A stretch of DNA of 64,000 bases from Synechococcus sp. PROS-U-1 (GTDB lineage: Bacteria; Cyanobacteriota; Cyanobacteriia; PCC-6307; Cyanobiaceae): NCBI RefSeq assembly GCF_014279755.1, contig NZ_CP047951.1, positions 186,001-250,000 of the forward strand. The letters run 5' to 3'. Position 1 is the first letter of the stretch. Each line of letters opens with the position of its first letter. The notes beneath the pieces are model-generated. The model made no database searches. It was not told where the DNA came from and saw only the letters and a list, made by a program, of their open reading frames with translations. The position numbers and the translations under genes are program-made. Shown here piece by piece: positions 36,540 to 46,018 of the stretch.

Positions 36540-37886
36540 ATGAAGGTTGTGGTCATTGACGACGATCCCACCGGCTCACAGACGGTGCACAGCTGTCCGC
36601 TCTTGTTGCGGTGGGATGTCGACACCCTGCGCCGGGGGCTGCGCCATGCGTCGCCGTTGTTGTTTCTGCTGGCGGACACGCGGGCGCTGACGCCAGAGGA
36701 TGCAGCCGAACGCAACCGCAGCATTGCCGCTGCGTTGGACCAGGCGTTGCAGCGGGAGGGGTTGGCGCGTGACCAGGTGCTGTTGGTCAGTCGTGGCGAT
36801 TCCACCCTGCGCGGCCATGGGGTGGTGGAACCGGAGGCCCTGCAGGCATCCTTCGGCCCCTTTGATGCCACTTTTCATGTGCCGGCTTTTCTGGAAGGGG
36901 GTCGCACCACCGTGAATGGGGTGCATCTCCTCCACGGCGAACCGGTGCACACCACGCCGTTTGCTCAGGACCGGCTGTTTGGTTTCAGCAGCAGTGATCT
37001 GGCCTGCTGGCTGGAGGAGAAAAGCGATGGGGCCATTGCCGCGGCTTCGGTGCAGCGGATGTCTGGCCGGGAGCTCGATGCCTCCTGTGGTGCGGGCTTG
37101 CCGCTGTTGATCAATCGCCTCCGTTCTCTTCAGGCCAATGCATCGGTGGTGGTGGATGCCGAGCGTCAGGAGCAGCTCAACGCTTTGGCCGCAGCGGTGC
37201 GCGCCCTCCAGGGGAAGAAACGGTTTCTGTTCCGCTCCGCCGCCAGCATGGTCAAGGCGCTGGCGGATCCAGGCCCGCCGCCGTTCGATCCCAAGGGCTT
37301 GGCGGCGTTGCGGAGACGGGCTGACGACGGCACATCCCAACCGGGACTTGTGATGGTGGGCTCCCATGTGCCCTTGGCGGATCAGCAGCTGGAGAAGCTG
37401 CTGGCGGAACCGGGGTGCCAAGGGGTTGAGCTGCCAGTGCATCGCATCGCTCGGGTGCTGGAGGGACCAACGCCCGATCTGCTGCTGACGGATCTGGAGC
37501 GGGTCTGGCTGAAGCAGCTGCGAGCGGTGCTCGAGGCTGACGCCACACCGGTGCTGTTCAGCAGCCGCGGTGAGCTGCGCTGTGCCTCGGAGCGGGAGGG
37601 CCGGCAGTTGTCTTGCGCTTTGGCGGAGTTGATGGGACGACTGGCAGCTGCCCTCACCCCAGATTTGGGTTATTTGATCAGCAAAGGCGGCATCACCACC
37701 CAGACGCTGTTGGCCCGAGGCCTGGCCCTTCAGTCGGTGCAGTTGGAAGGTCAGCTGCTGCCTGGGCTGTCGCTGGTGAGGCCGTCAGCGGGGCCCTGCC
37801 GTGGCCTGCCGATTCTCACCTTTCCCGGCAATCTCGGCACTGCTGACACTTTGCGGGACGCCTGGCAGCGGATGGAGGCCGGCTGA
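36540..37886 (+). CDS. Four-carbon acid sugar kinase family protein
   Basis: A 448-residue protein of the D-threonate/D-erythronate kinase family (formerly DUF1537). The N-terminal domain begins VVIDDDPTGSQTVH, with SRGDSTLRGH and VPAFLEGGRTTVNG as the substrate site. The C-terminal ATP-binding domain has LVMVGSHVPLADQQ and LISKGGITTQTLL. Characterised members phosphorylate C4 sugar acids for breakdown, normally beside a dehydrogenase and aldolase or decarboxylase; none is here. Instead it stands between glcE and glcF, on the other strand, starting 14 nt from glcE and overlapping the end of glcF by 102 nt. A role in salvage of sugar acids formed in photosynthesis is speculative. Confidence 0.85.
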   Translation: MKVVVIDDDPTGSQTVHSCPLLLRWDVDTLRRGLRHASPLLFLLADTRALTPEDAAERNRSIAAALDQALQREGLARDQVLLVSRGDSTLRGHGVVEPEALQASFGPFDATFHVPAFLEGGRTTVNGVHLLHGEPVHTTPFAQDRLFGFSSSDLACWLEEKSDGAIAAASVQRMSGRELDASCGAGLPLLINRLRSLQANASVVVDAERQEQLNALAAAVRALQGKKRFLFRSAASMVKALADPGPPPFDPKGLAALRRRADDGTSQPGLVMVGSHVPLADQQLEKLLAEPGCQGVELPVHRIARVLEGPTPDLLLTDLERVWLKQLRAVLEADATPVLFSSRGELRCASEREGRQLSCALAELMGRLAAALTPDLGYLISKGGITTQTLLARGLALQSVQLEGQLLPGLSLVRPSAGPCRGLPILTFPGNLGTADTLRDAWQRMEAG

Positions 37887-39143
37887 GGCTGCCAGCAGTT
37901 CCATTGGGTGCTGCACTCGGGCGCAATCGCCCAGGTGCCGCCGCAGTTGCAGGGTGCAACCGATGTTGGCGCTCGCTACGAATGCAGCGCCGGTACCGCT
38001 GAGGTCATCGGCTTTGATTCGGCCCAGTTCGGCGGCTTCCTCGTACTGCACAAGGTTGTAGATGCCGGCACTGCCGCAGCAGACCCCAGCCTCGGTCGCC
38101 TCCCGGAGTTGGATGTCGGGGATGGCCCGCAACAGCTGGCGGGGCTGGGAATGGATTCCCTGGCCGTGAATCATGTGGCAGGCGTCGTGCATGGCCACGA
38201 TCCCGGGAAGAGGTTGCAATTGCGTGCGGAACGTCTCCAGGAGGCCGCGGTCAGCCAGGAACTCCTGCACATCCAGCACCGGCGCACGGAATTGGATGTC
38301 GCCGTTCAGCAGCTCGCCGTAGGCCTTCATTGTGTGGCCGCAGCCGGAGGCGGCCACTAACACTGCATCCAGATCTCCCTCAATAGCGTTCATGCTTCGC
38401 ACCAGGTCGGCCGCAAGTTGGCGGGTGAGTTCCAGCTCTCCTTGGTGATGGCTCACGGCACCGCAGCAGCCCTGCTCCTGTGGAATCACCACCTCGAAGC
38501 CGTTGGCCTGCAGCACCTTGACTGTTGCCGTGCTCACGCTGGGATCGAAGCAGCGCTGTACGCAGCCCAGCAGCAGCGCTACGCGGCCGCGGCGTTCAGC
38601 TTTGGCGGGGTTGATCAGAGGCAACTGATCGCTGAAGGCCTCCGCTGCCAGGGGCGGCAGCAACCTCTCCATCGCTTCGATCTCAGGGCCAAACAAACGG
38701 GTGAGCCCTGTGCGGCGGGCCAGGGCCTGGAGCGGTGTACCGGTGTAGGCCCGCAAGGGTTGCAGCAGGGCTCGCAGGCGACCTGGATAGGGAAGTACCT
38801 GCAACAGCAACTGGCGGAAGCTGGTCTGCCAGGCGCTGCGTTGCCCGGCATTGATCAGTTTTGGACGGGTGGCCTCGATCAGCTGGTCGTAGCGCACCCC
38901 CGAAGGGCAAGCGGAGACGCAGGCGAAGCAGCCCAGGCAGGTGTCGAAATGGCTCGCCACCGTGGCATCCAGTTCCAGTTCACCGGCTTCGATCGCCCGC
39001 AGTGCATGGATGCGGCCGCGGGGGGAGTCCATCTCACTGGCCAGCACGCGATAGCTGGCACAGGTGGGCAAGCAGAAGCCGCAGTGCACGCAGGGGTCCG
39101 CGGCGCCAGGCGGTAGACCAGGAAGCTGGGTGGGAGAGGCCAT
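37785..39143 (-). CDS. glcF: Glycolate oxidase iron-sulfur subunit GlcF
   Basis: The electron-transfer subunit of glycolate dehydrogenase, 452 residues. Two [4Fe-4S] motifs, CVHCGFCLPTC near 18 and CLGCFACVSACP near 69, are followed by two CCG (heterodisulfide-reductase-like) domains seen in EQGCCGAVSHHQGE and AGVCCGSAGIYN. The last 30 residues (after LHPLPG) look like an unconserved extension that lies over the 3' end of the acid-sugar kinase gene. It is 34 nt downstream of icd's stop on the same strand. Confidence 0.94.
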   Translation of the reverse strand: MASPTQLPGLPPGAADPCVHCGFCLPTCASYRVLASEMDSPRGRIHALRAIEAGELELDATVASHFDTCLGCFACVSACPSGVRYDQLIEATRPKLINAGQRSAWQTSFRQLLLQVLPYPGRLRALLQPLRAYTGTPLQALARRTGLTRLFGPEIEAMERLLPPLAAEAFSDQLPLINPAKAERRGRVALLLGCVQRCFDPSVSTATVKVLQANGFEVVIPQEQGCCGAVSHHQGELELTRQLAADLVRSMNAIEGDLDAVLVAASGCGHTMKAYGELLNGDIQFRAPVLDVQEFLADRGLLETFRTQLQPLPGIVAMHDACHMIHGQGIHSQPRQLLRAIPDIQLREATEAGVCCGSAGIYNLVQYEEAAELGRIKADDLSGTGAAFVASANIGCTLQLRRHLGDCARVQHPMELLAASAGLHPLPGVPQSVSSAEIAGKGENRQATAGPR

Positions 39144-39177
39144 CGCCTGAGTCTGGCGTGAATGGCAGCTCTCGTGA

Positions 39178-40602
<1,425 letters not shown>

Positions 40603-40684
40603 GGCGGTTGGTCGGGCGTCAGCAGGCCGAGCCTATGACCGAGCCGGGAGCCCTACGGTTCACTGCAGTGCAGACCACTCATTG

Positions 40685-41635
40685 ATGGCCAGCGAGCAGG
40701 TATGGGTGGTGGCGGCCTGCTTCAACGAAGAGGCGGTGATCACCCGCTTCATCGAACGGGTTCTGGCCCTGCCGGAGGTGGACCGTCTCCTCCTCGTTGA
40801 TGACGGCTCGTCCGATGCCACGGTTGCGGTGATTCGTGCCTGCCAGCAGAGCCATGCCGATCAGAGCGTCACGCTGCTGGAGCTCACCCGAAATTTCGGA
40901 AAAGAGGCGGCAATGCTGGCGGGGCTCGACCATGCCAATGGACGCTGTGCTGCTGCGGTGCTGATCGATTCCGACCTGCAGCACCCTCCGGAGCGGATTC
41001 CCGCGATGGTGCAGGCCTGGCGAAATGGCGCTGAGGTGGTCACGGCGGTGCGGGATGACCGGGATGCCGAAGGATTGGTGAAGGTGGCCACCGCGTCTTG
41101 GTTTTATCGAGTGTTCAACCGCCTGGTGGATTCGATCCAGCTTCAGGAGGGGGCTGGCGACTTCCGTTTACTGAGTGCACAGGTGGTGGAGGCGGTGACC
41201 CAGTTGCGTGAGGCCACGCGCTTTTCCAAGGGGTTGATGCCCTGGACCGGTTATCGCAGCGAGGAGATCGCCTACAGCCGCGTAGCCCGCGTTGGAGGAA
41301 GCACGTCCTGGAGCTCCCTCAAGCTCTGGCGCTATGCCCTGGACGGCATCTTTTCGTTCACGGTGAAGCCGTTAAAGGTTTGGGGCGTGATCGGTGTTCT
41401 GATTTCGTTCCTGAGCTTCATCTATGCCGCACTGATCGTGCTGCGCACCTTGGTCTTTGGTGTCGACTTGCCGGGCTATGCCTCATTGATCGTGGCTGTT
41501 CTGTTCCTGGGGGGGATTCAGTTGATTGGTATCGGTGTTTTGGGCGAATACATCGGCCGGATCTACATCGATGTGAAACGACGGCCGCATTATTTCGTCA
41601 GAGCCGTGCACCAGAGTTCAGAGCTGTTGCGCTGA
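40685..41635 (+). CDS. GT2 glycosyltransferase, GtrB/DPM1-like, with C-terminal membrane helices
   Basis: A 316-residue inverting glycosyltransferase of family 2, likely attaching a sugar to a polyprenyl phosphate at the inner face of the membrane. The nucleotide-sugar fold shows VVAACFNEE, LLVDDGSSDAT near 40 and the metal motif DSDLQHPPE near 99. Two membrane helices follow at about 233-255 and 262-290 and the usual GEYIGRIYIDVKRRPHYFV tail. ATG 40685. Its last 18 nt overlap the convergent GtrA-YdjC fusion, the kind of flippase partner GtrB proteins need. Confidence 0.92.
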   Translation: MASEQVWVVAACFNEEAVITRFIERVLALPEVDRLLLVDDGSSDATVAVIRACQQSHADQSVTLLELTRNFGKEAAMLAGLDHANGRCAAAVLIDSDLQHPPERIPAMVQAWRNGAEVVTAVRDDRDAEGLVKVATASWFYRVFNRLVDSIQLQEGAGDFRLLSAQVVEAVTQLREATRFSKGLMPWTGYRSEEIAYSRVARVGGSTSWSSLKLWRYALDGIFSFTVKPLKVWGVIGVLISFLSFIYAALIVLRTLVFGVDLPGYASLIVAVLFLGGIQLIGIGVLGEYIGRIYIDVKRRPHYFVRAVHQSSELLR

Positions 41636-42832
41636 CGACCACTCTTTTTGGCGGTTGGTGGCACTGAAAAAGGCCACGGACTGCTGAAAGGCGTCCTGAT
41701 CCATGCCCGATACGGCATGGCGGCGGGCTGGATGAATCAGAACAAGGGGCCTTGACGCGCGACGGACCTTGCCAGGGCTGTGGGCGGTGATCCAGCTACG
41801 ACGCAATGCCTTGCCGAACATCGATCCACTGAACAACACGCCGGCAAAGCGACGGTTGGTTTGAATCCCGGCTCGGCGCAGTCGGGGCATGGCCAGCCCG
41901 CTCAGCAGCTGCAGCACAAACCATTTGATCAGGCCCCCTGTCTGCAGGCTTCGCCACCAGAGCGCCAGAGTCAGGCCCTCGGGCAGGGGTTCCCGTGTCG
42001 TACGCACCCAGGTGATTGATTCGGAACGGGCCAAATCCAGCACCGCATCCAGCACGAGAGGAACGAGGTGGATGTGCTGGTGGCCATCGAGGCGGATCTG
42101 CCGCAGCCCGGTGAGCTGGCGGTAGCGGCTGATCTGCTCCAGCAGAACTGTGCGCAGCTGGGGTGCGATGCGTCGGCGCTGCCAGGGCAGGATCGAGGCC
42201 AGCAGCAAGGTGCCGAATCCGGTTGGCAGATCTGGACAGTTGTGCAGCCGATGCCCTTCGGTGAGGCAGAGGTGAAGGGTGAGCGGCGGTGGCTCAGCAA
42301 GCCTGCGCCAGGTTTCGACAGCGTCGCTTGCACTTGGGCCATTCACCAGCAGGCTGGCTCCCTGGAGCCGCCCGCTGCGGGCGAGATCGACAATCGCTGC
42401 ATCAACGCCGGCCGCCAGCCCGAGGTCGTCGGCATGGAGCAGCGGTGGTTGGCCGTTGTGTTGCTGGCGGCTCCTTGCACTAAACCGGGCCGCGCGGCTC
42501 CAGATCAGGGCATTCAGCACCGTGGGTGTGAACACCAGCACCAATGTCGGGGCTTTGAGAAGCGGCAGCAGGGCGCAGACGCTGATGTTGACGACGTACT
42601 GCAGCAGCAACCAGCGACGGGCGAACTGGCGACCACCGGTCTCTTCCCGGAAGGTCAGCAGGGCGTGGCCGAGATACCCCGCCACGGAGGCGGCCAGGAA
42701 GGCGATGGGATTGGCCAGGCTGAGGGCCATCCACTGGCCGAGCAGCAGCAGCACGCCGAAGTGCACGGCCGCGGCGGTTCCTCCCACCACGCCATACCGC
42801 AGCAAGCGGTTCAGCAGAGCAATTATGCGCAT
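41618..42832 (-). CDS. GtrA-like flippase fused to YdjC/ChbG-type deacetylase domain
   Basis: A 404-residue two-domain protein. Residues 1-115 form a four-helix GtrA-type membrane domain (LLRYGVVGGTAAAVHFGVLL; FLAASVAGYLGHALLTFRE), associated with translocation of polyprenyl-linked sugars. Residues 130-400 form a YdjC/ChbG-type carbohydrate deacetylase domain with the metal-site motifs HADDLG (133-138), LHLCLTEGH (186-194) and LDGHQHIHL (248-256). The fusion is in one frame without a break. ATG 42832 overlaps the nucleosidase gene by 10 nt; an upstream ATG at 42853 is possible. The two activities could modify and flip the same lipid-linked sugar. Confidence 0.85.
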   Translation of the reverse strand: MRIIALLNRLLRYGVVGGTAAAVHFGVLLLLGQWMALSLANPIAFLAASVAGYLGHALLTFREETGGRQFARRWLLLQYVVNISVCALLPLLKAPTLVLVFTPTVLNALIWSRAARFSARSRQQHNGQPPLLHADDLGLAAGVDAAIVDLARSGRLQGASLLVNGPSASDAVETWRRLAEPPPLTLHLCLTEGHRLHNCPDLPTGFGTLLLASILPWQRRRIAPQLRTVLLEQISRYRQLTGLRQIRLDGHQHIHLVPLVLDAVLDLARSESITWVRTTREPLPEGLTLALWWRSLQTGGLIKWFVLQLLSGLAMPRLRRAGIQTNRRFAGVLFSGSMFGKALRRSWITAHSPGKVRRASRPLVLIHPARRHAVSGMDQDAFQQSVAFFSATNRQKEWSSAQQL

Positions 42833-43578
42833 CGTTGGGGAGTCTCGTTGCACCGCTGCAGCAGGGCCTCAATCAGCCGCCAGGCCTGTTTTTCGTAGCG
42901 TTTGACGAAGTCTTCGAAGCTTTGGGCTGCCGCTTCGTCGGCACCATCGGAAATCACCCGCAGAACCAGCCAGGGGACGCCCTCTTGCTCGGCCACTTGC
43001 GCGACGGCAGCACCTTCCATTTCAACGGCCCGCAGATCGGGAAGGGCGTCCCGCAACGATTGCAGCACCGTGGGATCGCCGATGAAGCGATCCCCTGTGG
43101 CGATCAGACCGCTGATTGGACAGGCAAATCCCTCCAGATCGCCAGCTCCGTGTGCCTCCAGGAGTGCGGCCTTGGCCCAGTTGAACCAGGCCGGCTGTGG
43201 TTGGAGTCGGTCCTGATTCAGGGCTGGCAGGGTGAACCGTGGGAACAGGGGGCGAGCATCCATGTCGTGCTGCAACACCGCATCGGCCAACACCACATCC
43301 CATTGACGCAGGGCTGGATCTGCAGCGCCTGCGACACCGGTGAACAACAGCAGATCAATGCTGGGATCGCTGGCGAGCAGGCGTGTGGCGGCCCGCGCAG
43401 CGCTCACCTTGCCCCAGCCGCTCCAGGCGAGGCTGAGGCGGACCTTCTCACTCCAAGATCCCCGATGGATCTTGAGGTCTCCGTGTTCGCTGCAGCTCAG
43501 CTCTTTGAGGTGGCTGAGATCGGAGCCGATCTCCTCCGGCATCGCGCCAAGCAGGGCAATGTGCAGCGGTTGCGTCAT
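42823..43578 (-). CDS. mtnN: 5'-methylthioadenosine/S-adenosylhomocysteine nucleosidase
   Basis: Cleaves the N-glycosidic bond of MTA or SAH, recycling products of SAM-dependent reactions. The 251-residue protein has the general motif AMPEEI near 12-17, the FTGVAGA block, the substrate-binding VEMEGAAVAQVA (E188) and catalytic D211 in ISDGAD. It is a little divergent from E. coli Pfs, so a futalosine-type or other purine nucleosidase cannot be fully excluded. Its 3' end overlaps the GtrA-YdjC start. Confidence 0.85.
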   Translation of the reverse strand: MTQPLHIALLGAMPEEIGSDLSHLKELSCSEHGDLKIHRGSWSEKVRLSLAWSGWGKVSAARAATRLLASDPSIDLLLFTGVAGAADPALRQWDVVLADAVLQHDMDARPLFPRFTLPALNQDRLQPQPAWFNWAKAALLEAHGAGDLEGFACPISGLIATGDRFIGDPTVLQSLRDALPDLRAVEMEGAAVAQVAEQEGVPWLVLRVISDGADEAAAQSFEDFVKRYEKQAWRLIEALLQRCNETPQRCA

Positions 43579-43655
43579 GGTTTCTTAAACCTCGGGCAAC
43601 CGTAACGGCGACCTCTTGCATCTCCCTGCACACTGTGCGGAAGTCGGAGGTTTAA

Positions 43656-44099
43656 GTGAACGCGGGCGAGTCGGTACAGAGCGTGGCCCGGGTGCGTGCA
43701 CTGGCCTCCACGATCACGCTGGTGCGTCACCAGTTTCCGGCTGCGCAGGCCAATCTCAGTCCCTGGCGAGACGATCCGCAGACCCGTCAATGGAGTGAGG
43801 AAGAATCGCTGGATCTGTCGTTTCACTTCCCCGGCTGGAGCCCACGCTTGGAATGCCGCAGTTTGCTGATGCAGCTGCATATCAGTGCTGAGCGAGGTGA
43901 TGAACAGCTGCGTCTGCTGGGAGTGTTAATGCGGGGCATGACCTATGACGGCGAACGTTGGCGCCTCGCCACGGTTGGTGAATGGTTGCCGGAAGGTCCT
44001 CATTTGCCTCAGCAGCAGCAGGTGAAGCAGCTTCAGCAGATCTGTCGCGAGCTGTTTGAGTTGTTCGATGCAAATGCTGCGTCCGATACAGCGGCGTAA
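43656..44099 (+). CDS. Conserved-type hypothetical protein upstream of heme oxygenase
   Basis: A 147-residue soluble protein of mixed alpha/beta character, with a central LDLSFHFPGWSPRLECRSLLMQLH segment and a helical Gln-rich end. No catalytic motif is recognised. The GTG start at 43656 is supported by GGAGG five nt upstream. It is 75 nt upstream of ho1 on the same strand; the LSFHFPGWSPR style resembles small cyanobacterial unknowns, but I cannot name a family. Confidence 0.72.
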   Translation: MNAGESVQSVARVRALASTITLVRHQFPAAQANLSPWRDDPQTRQWSEEESLDLSFHFPGWSPRLECRSLLMQLHISAERGDEQLRLLGVLMRGMTYDGERWRLATVGEWLPEGPHLPQQQQVKQLQQICRELFELFDANAASDTAA

Positions 44100-44138
44100 C
44101 CCTTCGCAACGCTCAAGACCACGCTTCCGTGGACTGCT

Positions 44139-44144
44139 TATAGG
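44139..44144 (+). promoter_or_regulatory. Possible -10 element for ho1
   Basis: TATAGG lies 31 nt before the ho1 ATG, just after a small CCACG-CTTC-CGTGG hairpin (44119-44132). No clear -35 box is placed 16-18 nt upstream. Offered as the best promoter candidate in this 75-nt gap only. Confidence 0.3.
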
Positions 44145-44174
44145 GTCCTCCTATCGGTCCAATCACAAGCATTC

Positions 44175-44888
44175 ATGTCCGTTGCACTGGCTGCCCAGAT
44201 CCGTGAAGGCACGAAAAAGTCTCACACCATGGCCGAAAACACCGGCTTCGTGAGCTGCTTCCTTAAAGGTGTCGTCGACAAAGCCAGCTATCGCAAGCTT
44301 GTTGCAGACCTCTACTTCGTCTACGAGGCGATGGAAGAGGAGATCGACAAGTTGGGCGATCACCCGGTTGTCGGACCCATTGGCAAGAAAGAGCTCAACC
44401 GTCGCGAATCTCTCGAGCAAGACCTCACCTATTACTTCGGTGATGGTTGGAAAGAGCAGATTCAGCCGTCTCCGTCTGCAGCGATGTACGTCGAACGGAT
44501 TCATGCCGTCGCGAAAGAGTCCCCTGAGCTTCTGGTCGGGCATCACTACACCCGCTACCTGGGTGATCTGTCTGGTGGTCAGATCCTCAAGAACATTGCT
44601 CAGAAGGCGATGAACATGGATGGCGACGATGGACTTCGGTTCTACGTCTTCGATGACATTGCTGATGAGAAGGCGTTCAAGACCAACTACCGCGCTGCCA
44701 TGGATAGTCTCCCGATCGATCAGGCCACGGCCGATCGCATCGTTGAGGAAGCCAACCATGCCTTCCACTTGAACATGAACATGTTCAAGGAGTTGGAAGG
44801 CAACCTTGTTGCCGCGATTGGCAAAGTCTTGTTCGGTTTCCTGACGCGGCGTCAGCGGGCGGGCAGTACAGAGGCCGCCGCCGCTTGA
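44175..44888 (+). CDS. ho1: Heme oxygenase (biliverdin-forming)
   Basis: Opens heme with O2 and ferredoxin electrons to biliverdin IX-alpha, precursor of the phycobilin antenna pigments. The 237-residue, all-helical protein has the proximal heme ligand H17 in KKSHTMAE and the distal-helix block RYLGDLSGGQILKNIAQ. Length and ends are those of cyanobacterial HO1. It is followed 10 nt later by a glycosyltransferase gene in the same direction, so read-through into the glycan genes is possible. Confidence 0.96.
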   Translation: MSVALAAQIREGTKKSHTMAENTGFVSCFLKGVVDKASYRKLVADLYFVYEAMEEEIDKLGDHPVVGPIGKKELNRRESLEQDLTYYFGDGWKEQIQPSPSAAMYVERIHAVAKESPELLVGHHYTRYLGDLSGGQILKNIAQKAMNMDGDDGLRFYVFDDIADEKAFKTNYRAAMDSLPIDQATADRIVEEANHAFHLNMNMFKELEGNLVAAIGKVLFGFLTRRQRAGSTEAAAA

Positions 44889-44898
44889 GTTCTCGCTG

Positions 44899-45936
44899 GT
44901 GCCCACCGAACTGATTCGTTTCCTGGTCCCCGGGACCAGCCGTCGCTTTCGATGTGGTGGGCTTAGCGTTGAGTTGCAGACCGCAAATCTGGTTGGACGT
45001 TGCTGTCCGACCGAGATCGTGACGTACCGCGAGCGTTGTCACGATCACCCATTTCTGGCCGACCTCTTACAGCGTGAATCCGTTCGCGATGAGGTGATTT
45101 GGATTGTGAGCTGGGGGTTCGATGTTCCTCGGCTCATCCACCGTTTGCGAGGTCATCGCGTGGCCTATCACGCCCACAGCAGCGGCTATGGATTTGACCT
45201 CCCACGAGGGGTTCCTGTGTTGGCGGTGAGTCGGAACACGTTGGGCTACTGGGGGGATCGAGCACCCCGCAATCCGCTCTATCTCGTGCCCAATGCCCTG
45301 GAACCCCAGTGGATGGATCGGGGTGATCATTTGGGCTCAGGCTCACGTTCCATTGATGTCCTTGTCCAAGCGCGCAAGAGCAGCCCTTATGTGTTGAATC
45401 AGCTGGTGCCAGCGTTGCGGCAAGCCGGCCTTGTGGTGGAGGTTCAGGCTGGCTGGGTGGATGACTTGGTCGATCTGTTCAATCGCTCCACGGTGTACCT
45501 CTACGACTCAGCCGAGTACTGGCGTGGACGCAGAGTGACCGAAGGTTTCGGGTTGCCACCGCTGGAGGCTCTGGCCTGCGGTTGCGTTGTGTTCAGCAGC
45601 CTGAACCATGCCCTGGCCGACTACGGCGACCCAGGTCGCACCATGCATCAGATCGGTTGTGGCCGGCTGACGTTCGATCTGGAACGGATCAAGAGTGCCG
45701 TTGATGCTCCCCAGCGCTGGCGACCCTCAGTCGATCGTTTGGAGGCTCTGCTGCAGGAGTGTTCAGAAACTGTGCTGCTTGAGCGCTGGCGCGATGCCTT
45801 CGCTCACCTGGATGTGCTGGAGGCTTCATCGGGAACGCACCTAAGCAGTCTTCCCACATGGCGATTGCGGCTTCAGCAGGTGGTCTCTCGGCTTCAGCGA
45901 GTGGTCAATCGGTTGCCCGGCTGGCCGAAGGGATAA
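44899..45936 (+). CDS. Glycosyltransferase (GT-B fold, GT4-like)
   Basis: A 345-residue protein of the GT-B fold. The N-terminal half is poorly conserved; the C-terminal half has the retaining-transferase pattern EGFGLPPLEALACGCVVFSS near 213-232 (E-x7-E). Preceding segments RSIDVLVQARKSSPYVL and VYLYDSAEYWRGRRVTEGF fit sugar-nucleotide binding. The start is GTG 44899. It opens the plus-strand glycan run, 82 nt before the ABC transporter; that gap shows nothing beyond AT-richness. Donor and acceptor are unknown. Confidence 0.82.
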   Translation: MPTELIRFLVPGTSRRFRCGGLSVELQTANLVGRCCPTEIVTYRERCHDHPFLADLLQRESVRDEVIWIVSWGFDVPRLIHRLRGHRVAYHAHSSGYGFDLPRGVPVLAVSRNTLGYWGDRAPRNPLYLVPNALEPQWMDRGDHLGSGSRSIDVLVQARKSSPYVLNQLVPALRQAGLVVEVQAGWVDDLVDLFNRSTVYLYDSAEYWRGRRVTEGFGLPPLEALACGCVVFSSLNHALADYGDPGRTMHQIGCGRLTFDLERIKSAVDAPQRWRPSVDRLEALLQECSETVLLERWRDAFAHLDVLEASSGTHLSSLPTWRLRLQQVVSRLQRVVNRLPGWPKG

Positions 45937-46018
45937 ATCCATCTCCCACAATCACGGCCTAAGTTCCTGAAATGGACTGCCAGGGCTTGAATCAGACCAA
46001 AGTTCTGCATGTTGGAAC

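Noticed and set aside
41618-42832. GtrA-YdjC fusion as a frameshift artefact of two genes
   Set aside because: The frame is continuous with no stop or slip site between the domains, and the linker is short and charged, so a real fusion is the simpler reading.
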